From NCBI GenBank assembly GCA_030998225.1, contig JAPYXD010000555.1, forward strand, positions 9,486,001-9,550,000: a stretch of 64,000 nt of DNA. Direction: 5' to 3'. This stretch comes from Diplolepis rosae (Eukaryota > Arthropoda > Insecta > Hymenoptera > Diplolepididae). Numbering within the stretch: the first letter of the stretch is position 1; each line of letters starts with the position of its first letter. Below the pieces are notes generated by a model, which worked only from the letters and a program-made list of their open reading frames with translations, searched no databases and had not been told where the DNA came from. Position numbers and translations under genes: made by a program. This document shows, piece after piece, positions 21,953 through 31,913 of the stretch.

Positions 21953-24878
21953 TATATTATTAATTATTAATTAAGGGTCAATGCAAGTTCAGAATATAAC
22001 TAAACATTCCCGTATACTTCAAAAAAAGATTTGATTGCTTAGAATCATTTTTTTTCTGTAAATATTTACCGTATGTAAATGCTGAAGATTATGGGCCGAG
22101 AATATTAATATACGCCAGAATTTAGATTCGTAAACTATCAAGTTTTAAAATACTGCACGTTTCGTTTTATTTTCTAACTATTCTATTTTTATTAAACTTC
22201 CAAGTTAATACAAATTTTCAAACAGGGATTTCCAATACAATATTTACGACTCCTATTAATGATTTAATATATTTTTGCTTGACTATTCTTCAAATTTTAA
22301 AATAGAATTTGAGTAACTCCGTGTTGAAACCGGAAATACAATTTTGTTCGGTCATTAAAACTCATTTAGATTAAATTACACGAAACTTTTTTATTACTTC
22401 AAACATCTACTCCATGTTGATAATAATCTACAGAATCTAGTACTAAAAGTCAAATGTGCGTTTGTGTTTGAGTTGGTTGACAACTACGTTTCGCAAATGT
22501 GTCGCCCAATGTGCATGCGGTCCATTTAACACTGGCGTCACAAACGCGGCGCCGTTGTATTGGCTCGAAAATTCAATAACATTAGGCTTCATTCATATGA
22601 AAAAAGTTTCCCTCAAAATTTTTCATGGAATGAAAAATGTTGGCAAATCTTTCTTACTCAAAGAGGTATTAGCTACTTGGAAGCTTGGTAACGTTTAAAA
22701 TGAATTGTCAAGACTGATTTATTTCAATGTGAGTTATTATATCAGAATCGACTCTAAAAAGTTTTTATTTTAAAGATGTTGAAATTCTCCCTCAGTGCCT
22801 TACTGATGGTCCAGGATATGTTTCGACATTAAGAATGGATATCAGTAGAAAAATTACAAAATCAAAGGGAAACTTGTTTTAAAGGTAGTGATCATGAAAA
22901 TTATTATGATCACTTACAATATTTACAGAAATTGATTGCCATGCGTACACTGTTGGGAATTCCACAATAAAAAGTAAACCTTAAATATTTTACATCTTAT
23001 AGAAGATTTTTTCTCAAAATCAATTGCCCAGCATATAAAGCGCATGTTATGTCCTTTTTTAAAATCTTATTTTAATTACATATGGAAAATCTGGAGTTTC
23101 ATACAGTTACAACTTCGTTAAATTAAGTAAAATTTATGGATATTCAATTACTTTTTAGTAAACTTAGAATTACTGGATTAAAATTAATTTACCCGATTTT
23201 CAAATACTTGTATATCTGAAAATCTGAAACTTGCAACAACAAAATTACGCTCTGTGCAATTGAAATTTTAGAAATTTTTCGCAATTTTAAGATAAGTTTA
23301 CTCAAAAGTATTGTAAATTTCACACAGTTTTCTATGACTTTTGTAACTTGAGAATTTTGTGAATTTCAGGACATTTCTAACAGTGTATTTTTAATATTAA
23401 ATAAAACATTAGCTTATGTACGTTTCACGAATAGGCTAATCTGTTTCAAAATTAACGAACTAACTTTTTTTATCTGTAATAGTGCTATCATTAAAATGAA
23501 GTATCGCAGTGATCATAATGATTTTATCACCCACTTTAAGTAGGCATTTATAAAGGTAGAACCCATTAATCGAATTTAACGCTCCTGACTTCACGTACAC
23601 TTGTACATTGTATTCATAATACAAGAATAATAATAATAATCTGCATAATTCTGACGATATTCTACCCGACTGTAAAATATCCTCTATCTAAAATCGACTA
23701 CAATTTAGAATACTATGCATTAAAATTCAATGCACCAATGAGAATATTTATTGCACTTTAGTTAGGAAGATATTTCTATAGATTTGTCAAACTTTTGATA
23801 AATTGGTTGTAAACGTTTGTCAAACGTTTGGTAAATAGAGTATTCATTAATCTCACTTGACTCGACTAAAAGCGAAATTTCATCAAAGTTTTCCTGTGTC
23901 TCCAGTTCCATAAATTATAGGTTATGTTTTTCAGGAACACCTCAGTGGATCAGCAAATTAGTTTCTTCGATTCGGCTATAATAATCTTAATTCCCAATAG
24001 TAATCATCCCTAGTGAATTTCTAAATAATTGTCAAAACATATATACATACATTTCATACAACTTTGGTTTTAGGGCTAAGGGTTAAGTGATTTTATTCAG
24101 TTTATGAAATATTCACATAAAAGCACCCAGCAGTTAGACCGTAAACGTTCCCATTACTTCAGATTCTGTTCTCTTACTTAAAATGGAAATGTGGCTCAGT
24201 CTGCAACTCTTCACAGTAACTGTAAAAAAGAGAATCCTAAATTTAACGATGAAACTCATAGAAAATCAATAGTATGCAAGGAATGTAATTCTACAATAGA
24301 AAGAGTCATCAGGAAATATCGAATATTAGTTCGAAATTCAAATTAGATAAAAGCTACGATTAGATACGATTGGCCAAATTTTTGGTAGATTCAAGCAGTG
24401 TATGTGTTGATTTTGGTAGATTTGACCAAAGATCTTTGTTCATTCTACCAAATAATTTGCTTGGATCGAGTAACTATGAAATTTACAACAATTTTGTTGT
24501 TGCAAGTGTTAGTATTATCAAATACCAGTATCAAAAACTCAGGTAGATCAACTTTTATTCAGTATTTTTCCAATTTACTACAGAGTAACTGAATTTAGGT
24601 TCAATTTAACACAATTTTACTATAATAGGGGAGGAAAAACATTAGTGGAAATAACTTTTAAAACCAAATATAATGTGTAGGCTGCCTTAGAACAAATAGT
24701 ACATCAAAGGTCCCTACTATGAAAATGGCGAGAACACTATTACTTATACTAAACTAACTCAAATATGCCAACCCCATTTCGGGGTGAATTCTCCCAAAGC
24801 ATCAGAATTTAAGTGTCGTGCCAAATCGTAAGCGTGCTGACCTCCCTGTACGATGACAGATTTCAAAGAGGTAAATAA
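21953..24878. other. 2.9 kb of unassigned AT-rich DNA
   Basis: Noted only: a perfect AGTGATCAT/ATGATCACT hairpin at 22886-22914, and an 80-codon plus frame at 22456-22698 without domain. TTAATTAAGGGTCAATGCAAGT at about 21969-21990 is the complement of a stretch at 56735-56756, so a dispersed repeat ends there. Confidence 0.35.
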
Positions 24879-25010
24879 TAATATATTACGTGCCTAGGCG
24901 CAAAATGAGGGTTATAGCGCGACAAGCGACAATGCTCGCAGGAGATCAAAGCCGAGGCGCGATCAGTCCTGCGAGCATTGTCGCGAGTCTCGCAATTTCA
25001 CGAATCGTGT
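24879..25010 (+). repeat. GCTCGCAGGA-hairpin family R1, truncated
   Basis: Begins ATATATTACGTGCCTAGGCG and includes the hairpin GACAATGCTCGCAGGA/TCCTGCGAGCATTGTC. It stops after CACGAATCGTGT. Confidence 0.75.
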
Positions 25011-25019
25011 TACATAAAT

Positions 25020-25385
25020 TGTAATCAACTAGATTATTGATTGGCATATTTTTTTTATTAACGGTAATTTGAAAAACAAAAGAAAATTATAATTTTAAGT
25101 GTAGAACGTTATTGTGTTTCATTATTTTTTATATCGTATATTCAATTTTGCAAAGTGAATTTTTTGGAAAGAAATAGTATATTACGTGCCTAGGCGCACA
25201 ATGAGAGTTATTGCATGACGAGCGACAATGCTCGCAGGAGATCAAGCCGAGGCGCGATCAGTCCTGCGAGCATTGTCGCGAGTCTCGCAAATTCACGAAT
25301 TGTGTGCATTGGAACGTATTCTATTTTACGTGACTTTGGTGCGGATACGAGTTTTTATGCGTACACTCGAATCTAATCTAGTATT
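25020..25385 (+). repeat. Duplicated segment, partner at 52518-52883
   Basis: ATTGTAATCAACTAGATTAT... through the first ~210 bp of R2 matches 52518-52883 with only a few differences over ~365 bp, including AT-rich flank outside the GC-rich element. This is much closer than other family members are to each other. Confidence 0.75.
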
Positions 25386-25697
25386 GTAGTTGTTTGCGGC
25401 GCTAATTATTACAATTGATATTTCGCGACTAGTCCCGGCCATTTTGATTTTATCGATCTTGTGTAGTAGCTTGTTGTAATAGAGCATGCGCAGTTCAAAT
25501 GTACAAGGCTTTGTCAGTAGGGTGCTAACGCTGTACGAAGAAGAAGAAGAATAAGAAAAAGATTATGCTCCGCTGTATGGCTATAGGTGCATGCGCAGTT
25601 CAACTTTTACACTTCATTCCTCTGTAGCGCAATATAGTACATTGCGCTGCTGTTAAGTGTAGCGAAAAAACGAGTTTGCGCGCCGGTGGCACATAAT
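25175..25697 (+). repeat. GCTCGCAGGA-hairpin family R2
   Basis: Order of parts: ATAGTATATTACGTGCCTAGG end, 16-bp-arm hairpin, TTTTATGCGTACACTCGAATC, CTAGTCCCGGCCATTTTGAT, two GCATGCGCAGTTCAA words, GAA-rich stretch, GTAGCGCAAT words, and a GGCACATAATA end. The two ends (TTACGTGCCTAGGCGC and the complement of GCGCCGGTGGCACATAA) form an imperfect inverted repeat. No coding frame is consistent among copies. Confidence 0.75.
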
Positions 25698-25699
25698 AA

Positions 25700-26358
25700 T
25701 TTATTACGTGCCTAGGCGCACAATAAGGGTTATTGCGCGGCGAGCGACAATGCTCGCAGAAGATCGAAGCCAAGGCGTAGTCGAGGCGTAGTCGAGGCGT
25801 AGCCGAGACGTAGCTGAGGCAAAGCCTAGACCAAGCCGAGAACAAGCCGAGCCGAATCCGAGGCACGATCGGTCCTGCGAGCATTGTCGCGAGTCTCGTA
25901 ATTTCCCGAATTGTGTGCATTGGCACGTATTCTATTTTATGTGACTTCATTGAACCCTCATTGTGCGCCCAGGCACGTAATATACTATTATTTGACTTCG
26001 GTGCGTATACGAGTTTTTATGCGTACACTCGAATCTAATCTAGTATTGTAGTTGTTTGTTGCGGCGCTAGTTATTACACTTAATATGTCACGACTAGTCC
26101 CGGCCATTTTGATTTTATCGATCTTGTGTAGTAGTAATGGATTTTAGTAGACGCATGCGCAGTTCAAATTTACAAGGCTTTGCCAGTAAGATGCTAACGC
26201 TGTACGAAGAAGAATAAGAAGAAGATTGTGCTCCGCTGTAAGGCTATAGGTACATGCGCAGTTCAATTTTTACATTTCATTCCTCTGTAGCGCAATACAC
26301 AACATTGCGTTACTTTTAACTGTAGCGAAAAAACGAGTTTACGCGCTGGAGGCACATA
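25700..26358 (+). repeat. GCTCGCAGGA-hairpin family R3, expanded loop
   Basis: Same parts as R2 and in direct tandem with it. The hairpin loop (about 25765-25868) is enlarged by a ~10-bp tandem repeat (GAGGCGTAGTC, GAGACGTAGCT and variants). A short inverted end of the same family (CTCATTGTGCGCCCAGGCAC, about 25956) is embedded before ATACTATTATTTGACTTCGG, suggesting an insertion or a template switch. Confidence 0.75.
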
Positions 26359-26427
26359 AAATACGTTTCGGATTCTGGAAATTTATAAAGCCTATATAAG
26401 TTAGAAAACCATCTTTTAAAGCATATA

Positions 26428-26560
26428 CGGAACAGAATTCTGAAAAATTTACAGAACTTTTCAGAATAAAATGCGTAACATTCAGGAAAACTCATTGAAA
26501 GTTCTGCATTTTATTCTGAAAAGTTCTTTAAATTTTCTAGAACTCGGTTCCGTTAATGCC
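26428..26560. repeat. Fold-back with ~50-bp arms
   Basis: GGAACAGAATTCTGAAAAAT... (26429) pairs with ...TCTAGAACTCGGTTCC (to about 26556). The inner arm GAACTTTTCAGAATAAAATGC pairs almost perfectly with GCATTTTATTCTGAAAAGTTC. Confidence 0.65.
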
Positions 26561-26699
26561 TGTATCCCCAACTCTTAAACAGTTCTATAAACGTTATTGA
26601 ACTATTTTTTTCCGTGAAGTTACTGAACACTTTATAAAGGCGTGGTTTATGTTAACGATTCGCGAAAATTTAACACTGTCAAGTTTTGAAATGAACGAC

Positions 26700-26930
26700 A
26701 AAAATTTCACTCAACTAATTAATTTGAAATCATTTACAGCCGCAAGGCTGAGCCACTAGGCGATATAAGGAGATCTTCCTGTGGAGAAGGAGATGTCGGA
26801 CGCCTGTGTAGCTCAGTGGTTAGAGCAGTCGACCGGCAATCGAAAGACCTGGGCTCAACAAATCCCAGCGCAGTCGAAAGCGTCTTTCTTTTCCACAGAA
26901 AGATCGTCAAAATCTTTAAATATTAAAAAA
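26700..26930 (+). repeat. tRNA-derived SINE, copy 2
   Basis: Box A TGTAGCTCAGTGGTTAGAGC at about 26807 and an acceptor-like CTGTG/CGCAG pair enclose an anticodon arm TCGA-CCGGCAA-TCGA. Box B is split by a small insertion (GGGCTCAACAAATCCC), unlike copies 1 and 3. The 63-codon frame at 26781-26972 is only this RNA-like region read through. Confidence 0.75.
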
Positions 26931-28089
26931 AACATTTTGCAAATATCATATGAATTGTATTGTGAGCTTTAATCCATTCTTTATAATTACTTGCTCAAAA
27001 TACAAAGCCACTGTCGTTGCCACTTGCAACTAGCGAGACTAGAAGAATTGACGAAATCTGAACTGCCAATCCGAGGGAATCCTTCTCATCTTAACGAGTC
27101 ACATTACGGAATCATTAAAAAAAGATGAATGACATCTAAATAAAAATTATCTAGGGTGGACGGGCCACAAACGGGGTGGAACCTGCACACATGTGTGCTT
27201 GAAAAATGAAATATATCACTAAGCGAGTGGTACATTTCTAATTTCAATCAAGTTTTAATTTATTTAGCGAAAAAAACAAGAAACACGTCACCCGTGGTAT
27301 ATTCATCCCCCCATCTTTTCAAGTTTTACGATTTTGAACTGCTGTAAAACTACCTTAGTTGGCTCTAGGAGTTCAGGAAGGTACTTGAATCAAAGCTTTG
27401 AGTCTCGTGATCAATCATGGATTTTGCTGAAGTCAATATCTGCTATATATCTCCTACAGTCAGGTCAAGACCATCAATCGTGGTATATTCATCCCCCCTC
27501 CATTTCAAGTTTTGCGTCTTTGAGCTGCTCTAAAACTACCTTAGTTGGCTGTAGGAGTTCTGGAAGGTACTTGCATCAAAGCTTTGAGTCTCGTGATCAA
27601 TTGTGGACTTTGCTGAAGACAATATCTGATATATATCTCCTACAATAAGGTCAAGACCGGCTCCCGTAATATATTCATCCCCCCTCCTTTGCAAGTTTTG
27701 CGACTGAGCTGCTGTAAAACTACCGTGGTTGGCTCTAGGAGTTAAGGAAGGTACTTACATCAAAGTCTTGAGTTTCGTGATCAATCATGGATCTTGCTGA
27801 AGTCGGTATCTGCTATAGATTTCCTACAGTTAGATCAAGACCGGCTCCCGTAGTATATTCATCCCCCCTCCTTTGCAAGTTTTGCGTCTTTGAGCTGCTG
27901 TAAAACTACCTTGGTTGGATGTAGGAGTTCAGGAAGGTACTCGCATCAAAGCTCTGAGTCTCGTGATCAATTGTCACAGTGGGTCCACTCATATAGGAGA
28001 AAAGGGGAACGAATTATAATGTTTGCTATCAACAAGTGGTGGCGCTATTGTCGCTACCGATGTTATTTTTAAACTTTTGTAGCCATAGC

Positions 28090-28638
28090 AACCATATTGC
28101 CAGTTGAAATAATACAGCCGATGCTCATTTTACACAACTACCGTTCGAAGTACCTCAAGCGTCGGTGATATATTTATACATTTCAGGTTAACCCACTGAC
28201 GCATTGTGATCATAGAGATATTATAGATAGAGGAGACATGCCATAGGCCGCTCTGTAAGTGGCAACGTCAGTCTGCAAACTCGGTGAGAGCGAAAGAGAG
28301 AGACGATAAGTAGTTTTTTCTGTCTTTGTCTACGCGTACCGCGCTAGCCTCGGCGTTAGCGAGACAGCCTAACCCGAAATTCACTCTCTCTCTCGCCCGG
28401 GCTGACAGGATTCAGGCTGGCATGTCTCCTCTATCTATAATATCTCTATGATTGTGATGCCCTGTCGTCGACAACGTTTTACTCAACTCCTTACTATTTC
28501 CTATGTATCGCTTATTGATATTCACTTTAGGTGAATTAGGTATTTATCAAATTCATTTTACCCAACTAGGATTTAATAAATGTTCAAGTGTAATCGACAG
28601 AGTTGAGTAAAATTACTTCAACTATTTTTCTCCGTTTA
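28090..28638. mobile_element. Truncated CACGGAGAAA element, paralogue of 14294-14603
   Basis: ATTGCCAGTTGAAATAATAC to CTATTTTTCTCCGT matches the right end of 13146-14603. Its left part is missing. It contains the insertion 28211-28450, for which 14390-14415 is the empty site. Confidence 0.75.
28211..28450. mobile_element. 240-bp MITE, perfect 32-bp inverted repeats, 8-bp duplication
   Basis: CATAGAGATATTATAGATAG (28211-28242, 32 bp in all) is perfectly complementary to 28419-28450. ATTGTGAT flanks both sides (28203-28210 and 28451-28458). The paralogue at 14396 lacks the insert and has one target copy. A ~31-bp repeat starting CAT with an 8-bp duplication is the known form of P elements, but hAT or Merlin cannot be excluded without a transposase. 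Confidence 0.9.
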
Positions 28639-29944
28639 ATAGTACAGTATTTAACTGTTCATTGTGATTCATATTTAAAAATTCTTGTTGTATTTTTATT
28701 CTTTCACAAATTATTTTCAACTTTAAATCACTTAAATTTATGAAATGGATTTCATACAATATATTTCAAAATTTTTCGCTCTTTAGAATACATCTGGTTG
28801 GGGGGAGGGGTTTTTCGTTTGCATTGATATTAGTTGTTGCTATAAAAACTTGGCGGCGCTGATTTTTATTTTCACTTTTTTAAGTACCCTCCTAAAATGC
28901 ATGAAAGTGACCGCACTGTGTCAATTGTAGACTTTGGTGAAGACGATATCTGCTATATATCTCCTACAGTTAGGTCAAAACCGTCTCCTGTGGCATATCC
29001 ATCCCCCCTCCTTTGCAAGTTTTGCGACTTTGAGCTGCTGTAATACTACCGTGGTTGGCTCTAGGAGTTCAGGAAGGTATTTGTATCAAAGCTATGAGTC
29101 TCGTGATCAATCGTGGACCTTGCTGAAGTCGGTATCTGCTATAGATTTCCTACAGTTAGGTCAAGGCCGTCACCCGCGGTATATTCATCCCACCTCCTTT
29201 TCAAGTTTTCCGACTTTGAACTGCTGTAAAATTACCTTGGTTGGCTTTAGGAGTTCAGGAAGGTACTCGCATCAAAGCTCTGCGTCTCGTGATCAATTGT
29301 GGATTTTGGTGAAGACGATATCTAGTATAGATCTCCCACAGTTGCCTAAATTACCGATAGATTTTGCTAAATTTATCATTTTTTAAGCCAAAATTGGTCT
29401 ATGTACGTCCGTTTTTAGTTTTCTACTATTTACTAAATTTTATGAATTTTGGACACAAACATTTTGAAACCTGAAATCAATCAAATTTTATCATTTTTCA
29501 TGTATCACGTGTTCTTAAAATTTTGCAAAATTTTGTACACTTAACTGTAATTTTTTATCGATTAATTTATCAATTTTTTGCAAAATTTTGACTAAAAATA
29601 AGTTAAAAGACGTATTCTACTGTCGTTTGTTACATTTACCAGATTTTCAGAAAGATGTTTTGTCATTTAAAAAAGTTATTTTATATGAATGAATTAATGT
29701 ATATTTTAGTCACGTGGTCCGATTGTTCCGTGGCCTCAGTGCTTTACGAGTTATCAAAGAATCTAGAAAATATCCTCTTTTATCAACACTTTTATGTATA
29801 TTAGATTTCATATACTGTATATGCAATTGACTTAATATACTTTCATATTAAATTCAATTCAAAAATTTGTACGTGTGGTGAAAAAATCTTGTTTGGCGTC
29901 TAAGTGCGAAATAAGTGAGAGAAACAAGAAGAGAGGATAGTTCG

Positions 29945-30076
29945 TTAGCCCCTGACTTTCATGTTACGATACTGACTAAGAACGGGCTTCGTGTATCGTG
30001 TAGCGTCTGTTGTTGCTGTTAAGATAGAGATAGATGTTAACTCAGGAGGTTTCTCATTTCTTTCGTTGTCCGACAT
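29945..30076 (-). CDS. Candidate small first exon or ORF, unknown protein
   Basis: From ATG 30076 a 43-residue frame reads MSDNERNEKPPELTSISILT... to a stop at 29945-29947. A TATATATA box lies about 25 bp upstream on the same strand, and composition is unlike the surrounding repeats. No domain is recognised. An exon with a donor site before the stop is equally possible. The longer upstream start at 30157 would place the TATA box inside the coding sequence, so I prefer 30076. Confidence 0.25.
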   Translation of the reverse strand: MSDNERNEKPPELTSISILTATTDATRYTKPVLSQYRNMKVRG

Positions 30077-30099
30077 CGCGATGCGCTCTAGTGTTCGAC

Positions 30100-30108
30100 T
30101 TATATATA
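30100..30108 (-). promoter_or_regulatory. Possible TATA box
   Basis: TATATATAAG read on the minus strand, about 25 bp before ATG 30076. The distance is short for a TATA-to-ATG interval, so support is weak. Confidence 0.25.
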
Positions 30109-30412
30109 CGCATCTCACGATATGGTGTATGTAAGCACGGCAGACCACCGGCGCCATAAGGAATCCCCACGCACACCTAAATACCTAGGCGACCTAAAGC
30201 TCACATACCCGATCGCTTGCGTAAGAAGAAAAACAGCAGAAAAAAAAGTAAAAAGCAGTTAGACACGGAGAGAGAAGAACCCTACACGTGGAATTTCTTC
30301 TATCTCCTCGAGATATTTTAAAATCAACATCTTACTCTCTAAAGCTGATTTTGTACAGAATTGTTAACCGATTGCTATATAGTAAGCATATCTACTAACA
30401 ATTCTAGTGTTG

Positions 30413-30790
30413 GGCAGTAACTTGTTAAAAGTAATCGAGTTACTTAAAAAGTTACGTTACTTGTATCTTTACAGTAATATCGTTACTTTTGGAAGGAAAT
30501 AAGTGTAACGTAACTTAGTTACTACACGGAGAAAAATATACAATTGAACTGTAAAACTTTTTTTGCTGTTCCAACAAAAGTTTAGTTTTCCTTACATAAA
30601 GTTTTGTCAAGCATAAAACAATAACAAAATCTTTTGATGGTTTAACAAATAGGTTTGTTGGGAAAACTAAAAATTTGTTGGGGCAGGAAAAAAATTCTGT
30701 CTGTTCTGTATCAATAATCCGGTTGGCTAATACAACAATTTTTTTTCTCCGTGATATTTGTCGAGTAACTTGTAACTTTTTCGATACTTT
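30413..30790. repeat. GTTGGGCAGTAAC repeat, split by a CACGGAGAAA MITE
   Basis: AGTGTTGGGCAGTAACTTGT at 30413 begins a stretch of iterated GTAAC/GTTAC words that resumes at about 30758 after the MITE. Elements beginning GTTGGG(A/C)AGTAAC are widespread in animals. The right end is not resolved. Confidence 0.5.
30535..30753. mobile_element. CACGGAGAAA MITE, 219 bp
   Basis: CACGGAGAAAAATATACAAT at 30535 and ATTTTTTTTCTCCGTG to 30753. TA precedes the left end and ATA follows the right end. The interior is rich in AACAAAA/TTTTGTT. Confidence 0.65.
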
Positions 30791-31587
30791 GTATTTTTTG
30801 TATATCTCTTCTGATTGCTGTTATAGCTACGAATAGGCTCTAAAGAGAGTTTTTCAAATATATTATGATTTTCTGAACTTGATCAAATATATATAGTTAA
30901 TATATATATTATCCACTTATCGAAAGACATCGTGTATTTTTCATTTCATGTAAACGAAATTATTTTATTTCAATCTTTCCTTGAATCTTTCTGAATTGAT
31001 AAATTAGGTGCGGGGAACTTTCAAAGTAACTTACTTTACTTAAAAAATATTTGTAAAATTTACAGAATGTCCGATACTTATTTGAACAACATGACTTTTT
31101 AGTAGATTTTACAAAAGTTCTAACAACATATTTTTTATTCATTTCACTTAGTTTCCAGTAAAGAATACAAAATACGAAAAAATCCAAGTTTAGTAGATTT
31201 TACTGGAAGATAAAAAATTCAAATGTCAATACGTAAAAAAACTGACTGGATTAAAAACAGTGACGACCTTTTCATGATTCAGTCTGTCATTTTCACTAAT
31301 TTACAGTAAAAAGTAGTTGAATCGTAAATAGTAATCTGAATAAGTTAGGATTCTTAATGATTTTATTCAGTGAGTGAGTTCTTACTTTAAAATCAGTCAT
31401 TTTTTATTGATAATCAACTATTCTTACACTGCAAGAACGATATTCTTTATTTTTTACTATTATTAATCACTCTTAAAATAAGAATATAATTTTTCAGTGT
31501 AATTGAAAATCAATCACTTTTGACTTATTGAAAAAGAAGACAGTCGCTTATTAAAATTAATAAAAATACTGATTCAGATTTAGAGAA

Positions 31588-31912
31588 TAGTGTATAATAT
31601 AATTTATTTATTTAACGCAATTAAATAAGTATAAGGTTCCCAATAAACTTGCAATAAGAAGAGATATCATTATGTTTAACTTCTTGAATGAGACAATAGA
31701 CGAATGCAAAGACAAATGAATAATTGGAGAGCATTGTTGAAAGTTTCTAACATATGGACACGCCTCTTTCGCCTTCTAGGCAACCACGCGTGCATACCTG
31801 GACCTGGGCGGTGGTTAACTCTATTGTGTAAGAATATTTACAAAATAAAACCATCATTAGACTCACCTACCCTTTCCCATCTTTTATCATATTTACAATT
31901 TTACATTACCTA
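31588..31912. other. Unassigned DNA
   Basis: About 300 bp between elements. No signal recognised. Confidence 0.4.
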
Positions 31913-31913
31913 C

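Larger units (their letters stand above)
27975..28920. mobile_element. hAT-like element in the satellite, 8-bp duplication
   Basis: TCAATTGT occurs at 27967-27974 and 28921-28928, directly beside CACAGTG and CACTGTG ends (CACAGTGGGTCCACTC versus CACAGTGCGGTCACTT). The satellite unit reads through exactly if the element and one duplication are removed. An 8-bp duplication with CA-type ends fits hAT. No transposase is visible; the middle is filled by a further nested element. Confidence 0.8.
27294..29350 (+). repeat. ~186-bp tandem satellite, about six units, split by an insertion
   Basis: The word ATATTCATCC begins units at 27299, 27485, 27671, 27855, about 28995 and 29181, a period of 184-186 bp. 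Each unit also contains TGTAAAACTACC, TAGGAGTTCAGGAAGGTA and TCTCGTGATCAAT in the same order. The array is broken after 27966 by the element 27975-28920 and resumes in register. Because the period is close to a multiple of three, open frames (27334-27648, 28934-29386) run across units; they show repeats of CCKTTLVG and SGRY but no known protein domain, so I treat them as non-coding. Confidence 0.85.
29351..30334. other. Unassigned, AT-rich to 29880, then a less AT-rich single-copy block
   Basis: 29889-30260 has balanced composition, is not repeated in the window and carries the small frame described next. The rest shows nothing. Confidence 0.35.
30335..31587. mobile_element. TCTCTAAA-type TA-target element, 1.25 kb, with nested parts
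   Basis: TA at 30333-30334 and 31588-31589 flank CTCTCTAAAGCTGATTTTGT and its partner TTCTCTAAATCTGAATCAGT. It contains a GTTGGGCAGTAAC repeat, a CACGGAGAAA element and, at about 31040-31200, DNA related to the fold-back at 43167. Confidence 0.5.

Noticed and set aside
25600..25950. 116-codon minus frame across R2/R3
   Set aside because: It spans two tandem repeat copies, and the same frame is not kept in R5 or R6.
24879..26358. CRISPR-like array because of repeated hairpins
   Set aside because: Units are ~520-660 bp, dispersed in both orientations, and have no regular spacers; this is eukaryotic repeat DNA.
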